From contig NZ_MKZS01000001.1 in NCBI RefSeq assembly GCF_001942495.1, positions 4,569,937 to 4,633,936 on the forward strand: DNA of 64,000 nt, read 5' to 3'. Below are positions 37,590-46,153 of the stretch, piece by piece (positions within the stretch are counted from its first letter, which is position 1; every line of letters starts with the position of its first letter). A model generated the notes under the pieces. The model had not been told where the DNA came from. It worked only from the letters and a program-made list of their open reading frames with translations, and did no database searches. This stretch comes from Moorena bouillonii PNG (GTDB taxonomy: Bacteria; Cyanobacteriota; Cyanobacteriia; Cyanobacteriales; Coleofasciculaceae). Position numbers and translations under genes: made by a program.

Positions 37590-39609
37590 TATTTTTAGTC
37601 TCTAGATACTCTTGGGGAAAAGCTTCAAAGGTATAAACTCTAAGAGCCTGTTGGTAACAAGCGATCGCCTCTTCTATATTCTGTGTTTTATGACCTTTGA
37701 TTCGGTCACCGTAAGCAATACCCAGATTATTTTTTGTCCTTGCCCAATCAATAGGAAATGCCTCAAAGGTATAAACTTTTAGAGCTTCTTGGAAAGAAGC
37801 GATCGCTTCTTCTATATTCTGTGGTTTCTCACCTTTGATTCGGTCATAGTAAGCAGCACCGAAATTATTTTGTATCCTTGCCCACTCAACAGGAAAATCT
37901 TCAAAGGTTCTGACTATAAGAGCCTGTTGATAACAAGCAATAGCTTCTTCTATATTCTGTGCTTTCTCACCTTTGATTCGGTTACGGTAAGCATTACCGA
38001 GATTATTTTGTGTCGTTGCCCACTCAACAGGAAATGCCTCAAAGGTTGATACTCTAAGAGCCTGTTGGTAACAAGCAATAGCTTCTTCTATATTCTGTGC
38101 TTTCTCACCTTTGATTCGGTCATAGTAAGCAATACCGAGATTATTTTGTGTCATTGCCCAATCATCAGGAAATGCCTCAAAAGTTCTGACGCTAAGAGCT
38201 TCTTGGTAACAAGCGATGGCCTCTTCTATATTCTGTGCTTTCTCACCTTTGATTCGGTCACGGTAAGCAGCACCGAGATTATGTTGTGTCATTGCCCAAT
38301 CAATCGTAAATGCCTCAAAGGTTCTGACTCTAAGAGCTTCTTGGTAACAAGCGATGGCATTTTCTATATTCTGTGCTTTCTCACCTTTGATTCGGTGATA
38401 GTAAGCATTACCGAGATTAGTTTGTGTCATTGCCCAACCTTCGGGAAATGCCTCAAAGGTTAATACTCTAAGAGTCTGTTGGAAACAAGGGATGGCAACT
38501 TCTATATTCTCTGCTTTCTCCCCTTTGATTCGGTCACGGTAAGCAGCACCGAGATTATGTTGTGTCTTTGCCCAATCAATAGGAAATCCCTCAAAGGTTC
38601 TGACTCTAAGAGCTTCTTGGTAACAAGCGATCGCCTCTTCTATATTCTGTTCTTTCTCCCCTTTGATTCGGTGATAGTAAGCAAGACCGAGATTATATTG
38701 TGTCATTGCCCAATCAATAGGAAATCTCTCAAAGATTAATACTCTAAGAGCCTGTTGGAAACAAGCGATCGCTTCTTCTATATTCTGTGATTTCTCCCCT
38801 TTAATTCGGTCATGGTAAGCATTACCTAGATTATTTTGTGTCATTGCCCAATCAACAGGAAATGCCTCAAAGGTTAATACTCTAAGAGTTTCTTGGTAAC
38901 AAGCGATGGCAACTTCAATATTCTGTGATTTCTCCCCTTTGATTCGGTCACGGTAAGCATTACCGAGAATATATTGTGTCCTTGCCCAATCAACAGGAAA
39001 TGCCTCAAAGGTGAAAACTCTAAGAGCCTGTTGGTCATAAGCGATGGCCTCTTCTATGTTTTGTGATTTCTCCCCTTTGATTCGGTTACTGTAAGCAATA
39101 CCGAGATTATATTGTGTCATTGCCCAACCTTCGGGAAATGCCTCAAAGGTATAAACTTTTAGAGCCTGTTGGTAACAAGAGATCGCTTCTTCTATATTCT
39201 GTAATTTCTCCCCTTTGATTCGGTCATAGTAAGCAAGACCGAGATGATTTTGTGTCATTGCCCAATTTTCGGGAAATGCTTCACGGGTGAAAACAGTTAG
39301 TGCGACTTCATAGCCAGTGATCATAATGTCAATATTGCTGGCTTTATTATCCAAAGTAAATTGCTGAATTAGATTACTGAAAAGGAGAATCACTAATGCT
39401 AAGTATTCCGCTTCATCTGCTTCCACTTCCGCCAGCTTAATTGTTGCCCAAGCCCGCAATAGTTCTGCTAATCTATCATCCAGTTTGTCTGTATTTGCTG
39501 CCAGTAATGGGTAAAGTACCTGCGCGTCACCCTCACTGTCTACGGTTGCTTGTAGTACCTGTAAGAGAAAGTAAAGTTGGGCATCAGATGTATTGTCAGC
39601 CATTGCCAT
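37519..39609 (-). CDS. 12-repeat TPR protein, 3' end replaced by IS4 end
   Basis: About 696 residues. After an N-terminal helical part (about 1-110; LQVLQATVDSEGDAQVLYPL) come twelve 46-residue units of the type NIEEAIACYQEALRVRTFEAF plus PIDWAMTQHNLGAAYRDRIK, each carrying IKGEK and a TPR-like hairpin. The DNA repeat is 138 bp and highly similar between copies. The last unit ends in QEYLETKNNL; the final about 20 residues (GGHKAYNVHSANS) are coded inside the IS4 element. Cyanobacterial proteins with this start often carry a C-terminal CHAT protease domain, so one may have been lost here; that is inference. I set the start at the ATG at 39609. A 21-bp tandem array lies upstream. Confidence 0.8.
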   Translation of the reverse strand: MAMADNTSDAQLYFLLQVLQATVDSEGDAQVLYPLLAANTDKLDDRLAELLRAWATIKLAEVEADEAEYLALVILLFSNLIQQFTLDNKASNIDIMITGYEVALTVFTREAFPENWAMTQNHLGLAYYDRIKGEKLQNIEEAISCYQQALKVYTFEAFPEGWAMTQYNLGIAYSNRIKGEKSQNIEEAIAYDQQALRVFTFEAFPVDWARTQYILGNAYRDRIKGEKSQNIEVAIACYQETLRVLTFEAFPVDWAMTQNNLGNAYHDRIKGEKSQNIEEAIACFQQALRVLIFERFPIDWAMTQYNLGLAYYHRIKGEKEQNIEEAIACYQEALRVRTFEGFPIDWAKTQHNLGAAYRDRIKGEKAENIEVAIPCFQQTLRVLTFEAFPEGWAMTQTNLGNAYYHRIKGEKAQNIENAIACYQEALRVRTFEAFTIDWAMTQHNLGAAYRDRIKGEKAQNIEEAIACYQEALSVRTFEAFPDDWAMTQNNLGIAYYDRIKGEKAQNIEEAIACYQQALRVSTFEAFPVEWATTQNNLGNAYRNRIKGEKAQNIEEAIACYQQALIVRTFEDFPVEWARIQNNFGAAYYDRIKGEKPQNIEEAIASFQEALKVYTFEAFPIDWARTKNNLGIAYGDRIKGHKTQNIEEAIACYQQALRVYTFEAFPQEYLETKNNLTGGHKAYNVHSANSIARSPFL

Positions 39610-39693
39610 CAACTGCTGTTCAATATTTATTGAAATATTATAGCCTTTCTTAAAAAGTCATAAGTGGGTAGTGTTGTATAAATATCTAACACA

Positions 39694-39945
39694 CGAGTAT
39701 CCATTAACCGCAAACGAGTACTCGTTTATCGCAAAGCAGTACACGTTTCTCACATACCAGTACTCGTTTCTCGTTAACTAGTACTGCTGTATAACAAACA
39801 AGTACCCATTTCTCACATACCAGTACTCTTTTCTCGTTAACTAGTACTGCTGTATAACAAACGGGTACCCATTTCTGGTTCACTAGTACCCATTTCTCAC
39901 TGACAAGTACTAGTTACTGAGAAACGAGTACTTTTTTCTCATATG
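39694..39945. repeat. Array of twelve 21-bp units with phased GTAC core
   Basis: Twelve units of exactly 21 bp start at 39694, 39715, 39736 and so on to 39925. Each has nNAGTA(C/T) at positions 3-8 of the unit. Examples are CGAGTACTCG, CCAGTACTCG, CTAGTACTGC and CAAGTACCCA, most followed by TTTCTC. The GTAC palindromes are spaced by two helical turns. There are no unique spacers, so it is not CRISPR. It lies between the start of the TPR gene (39609) and the small ORF at 40134. An iteron-like or protein-binding role is possible. Confidence 0.85.
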
Positions 39946-40130
39946 GCAAGAGGCAAGAGGCAAAAGGCAAGAGGCAAAAGGCAAGAGGTAAGAGTCAATA
40001 GGCAATACTCAATTCTAAATTTTCAATTTTTAATTCTTAATTATTAATTTTATAAAAGCTTTTATAAACCCTTGACAAATAAAAATATAATCATTACAAT
40101 AATTATTGTAAACACAAGTTCAACTTTTGA
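39946..40130. repeat. AGGCAAGAGGCAAA simple repeats and AT-rich leader
   Basis: AGGCAAG/AGGCAAA 7-mers (about 39951-40015) are followed by an AT-rich stretch with CATTACAATAATTATTGTAA (40092-40111), which contains the inverted repeat TTACAATAATTATTGTAA. The latter could be an operator or promoter for the small ORF that follows. Confidence 0.6.
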
Positions 40131-40133
40131 AAG

Positions 40134-40334
40134 ATGTCAGAATAATTTACTCGGAACTTCAAGAAAAAAGCTACTAAGCACACTCTCAAAGGTCCTCGTC
40201 AATCAGTAATTTATAGTATGCAAATGTTTTATTCACTGGGCTATGCCGAGATTGCTGAATGGACTCCTCTGGAGCCGACTGAAGTGCCGGGTGAAGTGAT
40301 AACTACCATGACCAAGTATTGGTTGTTGCCATAA
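40134..40334 (+). pseudogene. Small conserved-looking ORF with early in-frame TAA
   Basis: The frame opens ATG TCA GAA TAA (40134-40145) and then reads on for 62 codons without a stop: FTRNFKKKATKHTLKGPRQS, then VIYSMQMFYSLGYAEIAE, then WTPLEPTEVPGEVITTMTKY and a short end. The composition looks like a real small protein. If the TAA is real, a shorter product could start at the ATG at 40218 (38 residues). A strong terminator lies about 110 bp after the stop. The function is not recognised. Confidence 0.4.
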
Positions 40335-40446
40335 CACCTTAATTTTCTGGGGGGGTTTCCCCCCCGGCCTTGGGTTTGGTCTGATAGTATAGGATCACAT
40401 CCGAAAGTTTCGGGTATTCTTCTGACATAAATCAAAACTTGAACTC

Positions 40447-40485
40447 GCTAGCCGTAGATAGTATTTCTACGGCTATTTTTTGTTT
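40447..40485 (+). terminator. Rho-independent terminator
   Basis: AGCCGTAGA (stem), then TAGTATT (loop), then TCTACGGCT and a run ATTTTTTGTTT. A nine-base-pair stem is followed by a T tract on the + strand, after the small ORF. Confidence 0.8.
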
Positions 40486-40783
40486 AAGCGGTCAGCTGTC
40501 AGCGGTCAGCTGTCAGCTATATCATAAGGGATGATAAAATTAGTAAAGATTTTTTCAGAGCTATCAGGTAAACAGGATTTTTTCCCTATTGCCTACTCCC
40601 TAGCCAGTAAGCATATGCGCTACGCGCAAGCTACGCCAACAGCCGTCAGCTGTCAGCCGTCAGCCTAATACTTAAAATAAAGCTCTTTGGCCTATGGCCA
40701 CGCTACGGCACAGCGTTTCGTAACACAGATTAAACGAATGCTTACCCATGCAAACTGAAAGCTGATGGCTGATAGCTGAATGC

Positions 40784-41188
40784 TTACCCAAGCCATTGCA
40801 CTATTTCCTCAGGTAAGGGAATTTTAGTTCTACTCATTGCATTAATACAAACGTGCTTCGTAATTGCCTTTGCCAGTAACTGTTGCGATGACGAAGCTGT
40901 AACAACCTGATAAGCAATTTCAAACTTATTTTCACTCAACTGCTCAGGCATCACCTGAATCAGCAGTGGATCCCCACAAAACATAGGACGCAAGAAATCT
41001 ACACTGGCATGAACAATCGGAATTGCCACAGCGGGCTTAGTGAAAAAAGACTTGAGATTAATGCCCGATGCATCTAGAGAGGCTTCATAGGCTTCATGAC
41101 AGATAGATAAAACATTAGCAAAATAGACCACACCAGCCGCATCCGTATCTGAAAACCGAACAGTGCGATTATAAGTAAAAGAAACCAT
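40784..41188 (-). CDS. Hot-dog acyl-CoA thioesterase (DHNA-CoA thioesterase-like)
   Basis: 134 residues, the 4-hydroxybenzoyl-CoA thioesterase type. The catalytic region is [21 protein letters not shown] (about residues 11-31), with the active-site Asp at 16. It continues [19 protein letters not shown]. This resembles the cyanobacterial 1,4-dihydroxy-2-naphthoyl-CoA hydrolase, which acts in phylloquinone synthesis (Synechocystis Slr0204 type). It is divergent from the alpha/beta hydrolase gene. The general enzyme type is secure; the DHNA-CoA substrate is by resemblance. Confidence 0.85.
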   Translation of the reverse strand: MVSFTYNRTVRFSDTDAAGVVYFANVLSICHEAYEASLDASGINLKSFFTKPAVAIPIVHASVDFLRPMFCGDPLLIQVMPEQLSENKFEIAYQVVTASSSQQLLAKAITKHVCINAMSRTKIPLPEEIVQWLG

Positions 41189-41283
41189 AGTATTTTACTT
41201 TATGATTGGGAAAGATAGTTAGTCGCTTTACCCATTACCAAAAATCCCAGAACTATTTGATAAGTGATTAACTAGACTTGATA

Positions 41284-41390
41284 TAGCGTTTATTGCATTT
41301 ATGAGGTAGGCTTATGAGCCTCAAAGTCCCCCTTGTTAAGGGGGATTTAGGGGGATCTCTTTGTACCTGATTAGGTGATAAATCGCTCTA
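41284..41390. repeat. MITE-like palindromic element (copy 4)
   Basis: It begins TAGCGTTTATTGCATTTATG with GAGGTAGG next. The core has AAGTCCCCC...GGGGGATTT (an inner inverted repeat). It ends TTTGTACCTGATTAGGTG to GCTCTA. The 13-bp CTAGACTTGATAT flanks it on both sides (about 41273 and 41388), longer than the TA of other copies. Confidence 0.55.
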
Positions 41391-41502
41391 GACTTGATAT
41401 ATTGATATCAGTGGTAAATTAGCAACTAACGATTATATCATGTTCATATAATCAGTTATCAAAAAACCTAGCTTCCTTCTGGTAGGTAATCTCTCTTCTG
41501 AT

Positions 41503-41557
41503 GCCCTGTTCCCTGTTCCCTGTTCCCTGTTCCCTGTTCCCTGTTCCCTGTTCCCTA
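41503..41557. repeat. CCCTGTT heptamer tandem repeat
   Basis: Seven or so copies of CCCTGTT lie just upstream of the hydrolase. They keep an open frame (PCSLFPVPCSLF) that could be mistaken for the N-terminus of the next gene. Confidence 0.85.
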
Positions 41558-41599
41558 TTACCTACTATTTATAATTGTTCAACCGCACATGATATTAAC

Positions 41600-42448
41600 A
41601 TGAATGGGATTAAAAAAAACTACCAAGCAGCAGTATATCTCAACACTGACCTCCAGGGGTCAGGATTCCCAATTCTGTGCCTTCACGGTCATCCAGCCTC
41701 AAGTCAGTGCGTTTCGGTTTTTACCCAACATCTATCCCAGAGGTTCTGGACTATCAGCCCTGATTTGCGAGGATATGGTAAAAGTCCAGCTGATCGGGAT
41801 TTTCAGATGACCGACCACTTGACTGACTTGGAATCCCTGCTCGACTACTACAACATTGACCGCTTTTTGATACTAGGTTGGTCTTTAGGGGGAATTTTGG
41901 CCATGGAGCTTGCCCTGAAGCTACCTCAGAGAGTCACGGGTTTAATTTTAATCGCCACAGCTGCTCGACCTTGGGGTAATCATCCCCCCATTAGTTGGCA
42001 GGATAATCTCTATACCGGCATCGCTGGTGTCTTAAATTGGTTACAACCAGGATGGCAGTGGAATATTGACACCTTTGGTAAGCGATCGCTTTTTCGGTAT
42101 CTGATCAAACAACACACAAGCAGCACCTACGAGTATATTGCCAAGCACGCCATATCAGCCTATTTACAGACCTCCCAAGAGGCTACACAAGCACTCAACG
42201 CTGCCATTAGGGCTGGGTATAACCGTTTGCCAGACTTACACCAGATTCAATGTCCCTCCCTGGTCTTAGCAGGAGCTGCTGATCGCCATATTACCGCAGC
42301 ATCAAGTAAAGAAACCGCTAAACATCTTAAGGATAGCCAATGGCAATGCTATAAAAATACGGCTCACTTGTTTCCTTGGGAAATTCCCGATCTGGTGTTA
42401 AAAGATATCGACAGCTGGATTAGCAATAATCCCCAAGTTTTAAGGTAA
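41600..42448 (+). CDS. Alpha/beta hydrolase
   Basis: 282 residues from the ATG at 41600. The frame stays open upstream to 41501 only through the CCCTGTT repeat, so I reject that start. The oxyanion-hole motif LCLHGHPASS (about 22-31), nucleophile elbow GWSLGG (about 93-98, Ser), acid Asp in LAGAADRHIT (about 222-231) and His in NTAHLFPWE (about 254) make a complete triad. The substrate is not known. It sits next to and divergent from the thioesterase, but a joint role is not shown. Confidence 0.85.
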   Translation: MNGIKKNYQAAVYLNTDLQGSGFPILCLHGHPASSQCVSVFTQHLSQRFWTISPDLRGYGKSPADRDFQMTDHLTDLESLLDYYNIDRFLILGWSLGGILAMELALKLPQRVTGLILIATAARPWGNHPPISWQDNLYTGIAGVLNWLQPGWQWNIDTFGKRSLFRYLIKQHTSSTYEYIAKHAISAYLQTSQEATQALNAAIRAGYNRLPDLHQIQCPSLVLAGAADRHITAASSKETAKHLKDSQWQCYKNTAHLFPWEIPDLVLKDIDSWISNNPQVLR

Positions 42449-42904
42449 TCAGAATGTAGAATTAAGAATGGAGAATTAAGAATGTAGAATTAAGAATGGA
42501 GAATTAAGAATGGAGAATTAAGAATTCTACAAGTATTCAACCTAATGCAATTAGCCGTGGGCTAAAGGCTCACGCTGCGCGAACAGCTTTCCATAACATA
42601 GATTAAACGAATGCTTAGCTGTTTTATAGCCTTTATTCCATGTAATAGGTACAGTTATCAACCTCAAAGTCCCCCTTTTTAAGGGGGATTTAGGGGGATC
42701 CTTTTGTACCTCATTGGAAAGAGAATTTCTATATTCAAAAGCTGTTCGATGTAGCGTGCCTTATGCCCATAAGCTGTTCGCGTAGCGCTTAAGCTGATAG
42801 CTTACAATTCTAAATTCTAAATTCTAAATTCTAAATTCTAAATTCTAAATTCTAAATTCCCGACTCCCTTAACCAATTAACCATTAAAAACTAGTAAGTA
42901 TAAC
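42449..42904. repeat. Repeat-filled gap with MITE-like copy
   Basis: Tandem GAATTAAGAATGGA/GTA 13-mers (42457-42520) come first. A palindromic element copy lies at about 42627-42731 (TAGCCTTTATTCCATG, GGTACAG, AAGTCCCCCTTTTTAAGGGG, TTTGTACCTCATTGG). AAATTCT heptamers run 42805-42858. No gene is seen. Confidence 0.65.
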
Positions 42905-43636
42905 ATGACTAATGACAATAACTTGATTTACTCCTACCCACCCCTAAAAGCTGGAACTTTACTCAAACGCTACAAACGCTTTCTTGCGGATATTGAACTG
43001 CCATCAGGGGAAATTATTACTGCTCACTGCGCCAATACTGGCCCAATGATCGGAGTTTCAACCATTGGCTCTCCTGTACAAGTGTCCCATAGTGATAACC
43101 CAAAGCGGAAGTTACCATACACTTGGGAAATGATTCAGGTCAAGGACAATGAACCCACTTGGGTAGGGGTTAATACGGCTTTACCTAATCGAGTGATTAA
43201 GTTAGCGTTGGAACAAAAACTGATTCCCGAATTAGCGGACAGCTACAGCGAAATTCGCCCTGAGGTGCGTTACGGAAAAGAACGGAAAAGCCGCGTGGAT
43301 TTTTTACTGACTGGCTCAGAGCGCCCGATTTATTTAGAAGTGAAAAGTGCTACCTTAGCTGAAGAGAATCGTGCTTTATTCCCTGATACAGTTACTACTC
43401 GTGGACAAAAACATCTGCAAGAACTAATGGCACTACTTCCTGAAGCACGAGCCGTGATGCTTTATTTTATTAATCGTGCTGATTGTTTGCACTTTTCTCC
43501 TGGTGATAACTATGACCCAGACTATGGTAAACTCTTAAGAGAAGCAGTTAGTAATGGTTTGGAAGTGTTGCCTTGTCGCTTTGAAATTACCCCGTCAGGA
43601 GTTCGCTATTTGGGGTTAGCAACCTTTGAGTGCTGA
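42905..43636 (+). CDS. sfsA: SfsA family DNA/sugar-fermentation stimulation protein
   Basis: 243 residues, normal length. Conserved blocks are LKRYKRFLADIEL, HCANTGPMIGVS, VGVNTALPNR and RKSRVDFLL. The nuclease-like core is IYLEVKSATLAEENRALFPD, followed by VTTRGQKHLQEL. SfsA has a restriction-nuclease-like fold and binds nucleic acid; its cellular role is not settled. It is well conserved and not linked to the repeat-rich gaps around it. The ATG at 42905 has no strong purine-rich site, only AAGTATAAC before it. Confidence 0.95.
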   Translation: MTNDNNLIYSYPPLKAGTLLKRYKRFLADIELPSGEIITAHCANTGPMIGVSTIGSPVQVSHSDNPKRKLPYTWEMIQVKDNEPTWVGVNTALPNRVIKLALEQKLIPELADSYSEIRPEVRYGKERKSRVDFLLTGSERPIYLEVKSATLAEENRALFPDTVTTRGQKHLQELMALLPEARAVMLYFINRADCLHFSPGDNYDPDYGKLLREAVSNGLEVLPCRFEITPSGVRYLGLATFEC

Positions 43637-43921
43637 GGGTGTTAGTAGGTTATATATAATTTGTCTTTAAGTTGTTAATAAAATCCCTTAAGTAAAGGCA
43701 AGAGGCAAGAGGCAAGAGGCAAGAGTTAATTAACTATAGAGGGATTTTAGGTAGCGATGCAGTCTATCCCCATGAGCGACTGCATCAAGACACTGGATTT
43801 GATCTAATCTTTAATCAAATCCAACCTTAGCAAACTACGCCACTATTAAGCCTTCTGAGTAATCTTCTCTTATCCCAAATAGCTAAAGTCTAGCATCCAT
43901 AAGCTGAACTATAGCGTTTGT
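43637..43921. repeat. Gap with AAGAGGC repeats and a GCAGTC palindrome
   Basis: GGCAAGA heptamers occupy 43696-43720. The segment AGCGATGCAGTCTATCCCCA (about 43754) is an interspersed repeat related to that at 22030. No gene is seen. Confidence 0.5.
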
Positions 43922-44057
43922 ATTTGAGATGTAAACTTGTATGGTCTTGTTTTATTGGACAATAAAAGTGAGGATCTCTTTCCCCTCTTGCCTCTTGCCT
44001 CTTGCCTCTTGCCTCTTGGCCTTTGGGAGTATGTTCACAACCCAGATACAAACGCTA
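43922..44057. repeat. MITE-like palindromic element (copy 5)
   Basis: It begins TAGCGTTTGTATTTGAGATG and ends ATACAAACGCTA (near-perfect inverted ends), flanked by TA on both sides (43920-43921, 44058-44059). The core carries CTCTTGC heptamers. It inserted 5 bp after the stop of the leader-like gene. Confidence 0.75.
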
Positions 44058-44062
44058 TAGTA

Positions 44063-44374
44063 TTAGTGATTCTTAATGGTAAAAACCTGCTTAAAGACAA
44101 AAACGCGATTAAAGTTAACGGGAAACTTTTTAATCACAAAAGGACTCTTCTTAGGCACAAAGCGCTTAGGTATTGTGAACTTAAATTTAAAGTCAAAGTC
44201 ATCGTCATCAAATTTAAACTCAAAGTCATGATCATCCCGTTCATCATCGCGGTCATCATCAACTTTGCCCTTGCCAAAGTCTTTAGATCTGCCTCGGCTT
44301 CCTGCAATCTCCTTGAGTTCATCCTCTGACAAATTTGCGATGAACTCCAAATCAGTGGTTAGATACTTATCCAT
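44063..44374 (-). CDS. Small Asp/Phe/Lys-rich protein with leader-like N-terminus
   Basis: 103 residues, family not recognised. The first about 30 residues (DLEFIANLSEDELKEIAGSRG) resemble leader peptides of ribosomally made natural products (a helical LSEDEL-type motif before a Gly-containing cleavage-like site, here GS instead of GG). The rest is low-complexity: DDDRDDERDD, then HDFEFKFDDDDFDFKFKF with alternating Phe and charged residues, then Lys/Phe/Val-rich. The ATG at 44374 is preceded by CAGGAGA on the coding strand. A PhyH-sulfotransferase-methyltransferase operon lies divergent, 860 bp away. A precursor role is a guess. Confidence 0.55.
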   Translation of the reverse strand: MDKYLTTDLEFIANLSEDELKEIAGSRGRSKDFGKGKVDDDRDDERDDHDFEFKFDDDDFDFKFKFTIPKRFVPKKSPFVIKKFPVNFNRVFVFKQVFTIKNH

Positions 44375-44539
44375 GGGAAAAATCTCCTGTTCAAAAAAGT
44401 GAGTTATTGGGATTACCTAATTAGGTAACCTTGTAAAATCTTCGACAGGATTAATCTATCTAAATAAATTCTTTCTGTCTTGCCATTTTGGCTTCTTGTT
44501 AGTTGTGGGATTCCATTAAAAAGGATTTAATTCAAATGG

Positions 44540-44793
44540 CACTTAGTTAAGGCTGAAACCAAAGCCCAGACGGGCAAAGGGGATTTTTAGAGAGAGTACA
44601 GAGGTCTTTACCTTTGGCAGTGACCAAGGGCAAGGTTAGTGGTAACTCTCGTTATCTCCAAGGTTTTGAGCAGACCGCTAATTTACTCACCGTCTTCAAA
44701 ATTTCTCGCTTCCAGGAAGGTTCGGTGATGGATTTCTTTGAGCGAAGGTCACGCTACGGGAGCAAACTCTTATGGCTCAATCGGGTGATTTAA
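44540..44793 (+). pseudogene. Possible gene remnant
   Basis: One frame reads in a protein-like way with a few stops: LPLAVTKGKVSGNSRYLQGF, then EQTANLLTVFKISRFQEGS, then VMDFFERRSRYGSKLLWLN. The upstream part (LVKAETKAQTGKGDF) is in a different frame, followed by a TAG. I cannot name the parent family. It could be a decayed maturation or transport gene near the leader-like gene. The call is weak. Confidence 0.3.
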
Positions 44794-45033
44794 CCCAACC
44801 TCCTATCCTCATCCGGTCTCTCCACACTTGAATCCTAACGTTATTAGACAAAAATCTGGCGTAAGGGAAGCCATGCCGGAGAGGGAAGCCATGCCGGAGG
44901 CTGATCGCTTAATATACTCTCAGCTCTAGAACTGGGAAATGGCAGATGTTTTCGCAAAGTCAAATAAAAGGGATATGATAATATTTTTACCGAAGGCATG
45001 TATTGTAACCTTACTTTTGTCGATGTTTTCCAT

Positions 45034-45202
45034 CCTCCGACTTTAGTCGAAGGTTTTGGATTACTTTTTCAATTACCTCCGACTCAAGTCGGAGGCTTAT
45101 TATTGTATCGGATATCCTCAAGAGATTTGATACAATAATAAGCGGCTTTCGCCAGTGGAGGACATTCAGTCCGAAAATCAACCCATCGACTTCAGTCGAT
45201 GG
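45034..45202. promoter_or_regulatory. Hairpin cluster upstream of PhyH operon
   Basis: Three hairpins carry GAC-AGTC-type arms: CCTCCGACTTTAGTCGAAGG (45034-45053), CCTCCGACTCAAGTCGGAGG (45076-45095) and CCATCGACTTCAGTCGATGG (45183-45202). Between them a perfect 14-bp inverted repeat, CTTATTATTGTATC / GATACAATAATAAG, lies at 45096-45109 and 45129-45142. It may be regulatory, or the remains of IS200/IS605 ends. Confidence 0.6.
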
Positions 45203-45236
45203 AGTCGTTGAGTTAATTTAAATCGGAGTTTGAGAT

Positions 45237-46058
45237 ATGTACCTACAAGAAGAGCAACAAAAAACTTACCAAGAAAATGGTTTTTTACTGTTAGATAATC
45301 TTTTTGATAAAGCTCAGATTAAAGCGATAACAGCTAAATTATCAACTGTTTCTTGGAAAAATACACCAGGAACAGTTTTAGAAGAAGATCAAGCGACAGT
45401 AAGAGGAATCCACGAGGATCCAACTGAAAATGGCTTCTTGGATAAGATATCAAAAAACGCTCTAATTGTTGAGCCAGCCATGCAACTTCTTGGCAGCCAA
45501 GTCTACATACATCAATTAAAAATTAACTTCAAAGCTGCCTTTAGTGGTGATCTATGGCCGTGGCATCAAGATTATATCTTTTGGCAAAAAGAAGATGGAA
45601 TGCCAACACCACGAGCGGTAAATGTTGTTATTTTTCTAGAAGAAGTAAACGAATTCAATGGACCGCTTTGTCTTATTCCTGGTTCCCATCAAGAAGGAGT
45701 AATTAGCTCTCTCAACCAAATTGAGCAAGATTATGCTGCTTCAGAAGACTCCAAATGGATATCGAGTTTTCAGTCCAACCTTAAATACACTACCCCAGAA
45801 CAAACCATTATAAAGCTAGTAGAAAAATATGGAATAGAAGCGCCCAAAGGTAAACCGGGAACTGTGTTATTTTTTCATCCTAATTGCGTTCATGGCTCAG
45901 CTAATAATATTTCTCCATTTTCGAGAAAAATTGCAATTATAACCTATAATAGTATTGACAATATTCCGATTGCCGTAGACAATCCGCGTCCTGACTTCTT
46001 AGTTGGTCGAGACTATAGAGCAATCAAACCTTTACCAGACCAAGCCTTAATCCTATAA
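45237..46058 (+). CDS. PhyH-family Fe(II)/2-oxoglutarate dioxygenase
   Basis: 273 residues, normal for phytanoyl-CoA-dioxygenase-like hydroxylases. The iron-binding HxD is in WPWHQDYIFW (about residues 107-116), the distal His in NCVHGSANN (about 216-224) and the 2OG-binding Arg in FSRKIAII (about 228). The block DGMPTPRAVNVVIFLEEV and the NGPLCLIPGSHQEG block are as in ectoine hydroxylase-like members. It should hydroxylate a small substrate. It is the first of a run of three genes (sulfotransferase and methyltransferase follow), about 95 bp before the sulfotransferase start. The substrate is not known. Confidence 0.85.
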   Translation: MYLQEEQQKTYQENGFLLLDNLFDKAQIKAITAKLSTVSWKNTPGTVLEEDQATVRGIHEDPTENGFLDKISKNALIVEPAMQLLGSQVYIHQLKINFKAAFSGDLWPWHQDYIFWQKEDGMPTPRAVNVVIFLEEVNEFNGPLCLIPGSHQEGVISSLNQIEQDYAASEDSKWISSFQSNLKYTTPEQTIIKLVEKYGIEAPKGKPGTVLFFHPNCVHGSANNISPFSRKIAIITYNSIDNIPIAVDNPRPDFLVGRDYRAIKPLPDQALIL

Positions 46059-46153
46059 ACCATTGAAACAAAGAGTGGGAGCAGAACAAATTAGATTGTT
46101 TGAGCAGCGTTAATCTAATGCCTAATTTTGGAGTTGAGAAAGGAATAAACAGG

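Noticed and set aside
37789-38739. Plus-strand genes of 86 to 132 codons
   Set aside because: They are the antisense reading of the 138-bp TPR repeats; repeats open frames on both strands.
39694-39945. CRISPR array
   Set aside because: Units are joined directly with no unique spacers, the period is only 21 bp and no cas gene is near.
41501-41599. Longer N-terminus for the alpha/beta hydrolase (PCSLFPVPCSLF)
   Set aside because: This part is the CCCTGTT tandem repeat; the ATG at 41600 gives the normal family start.
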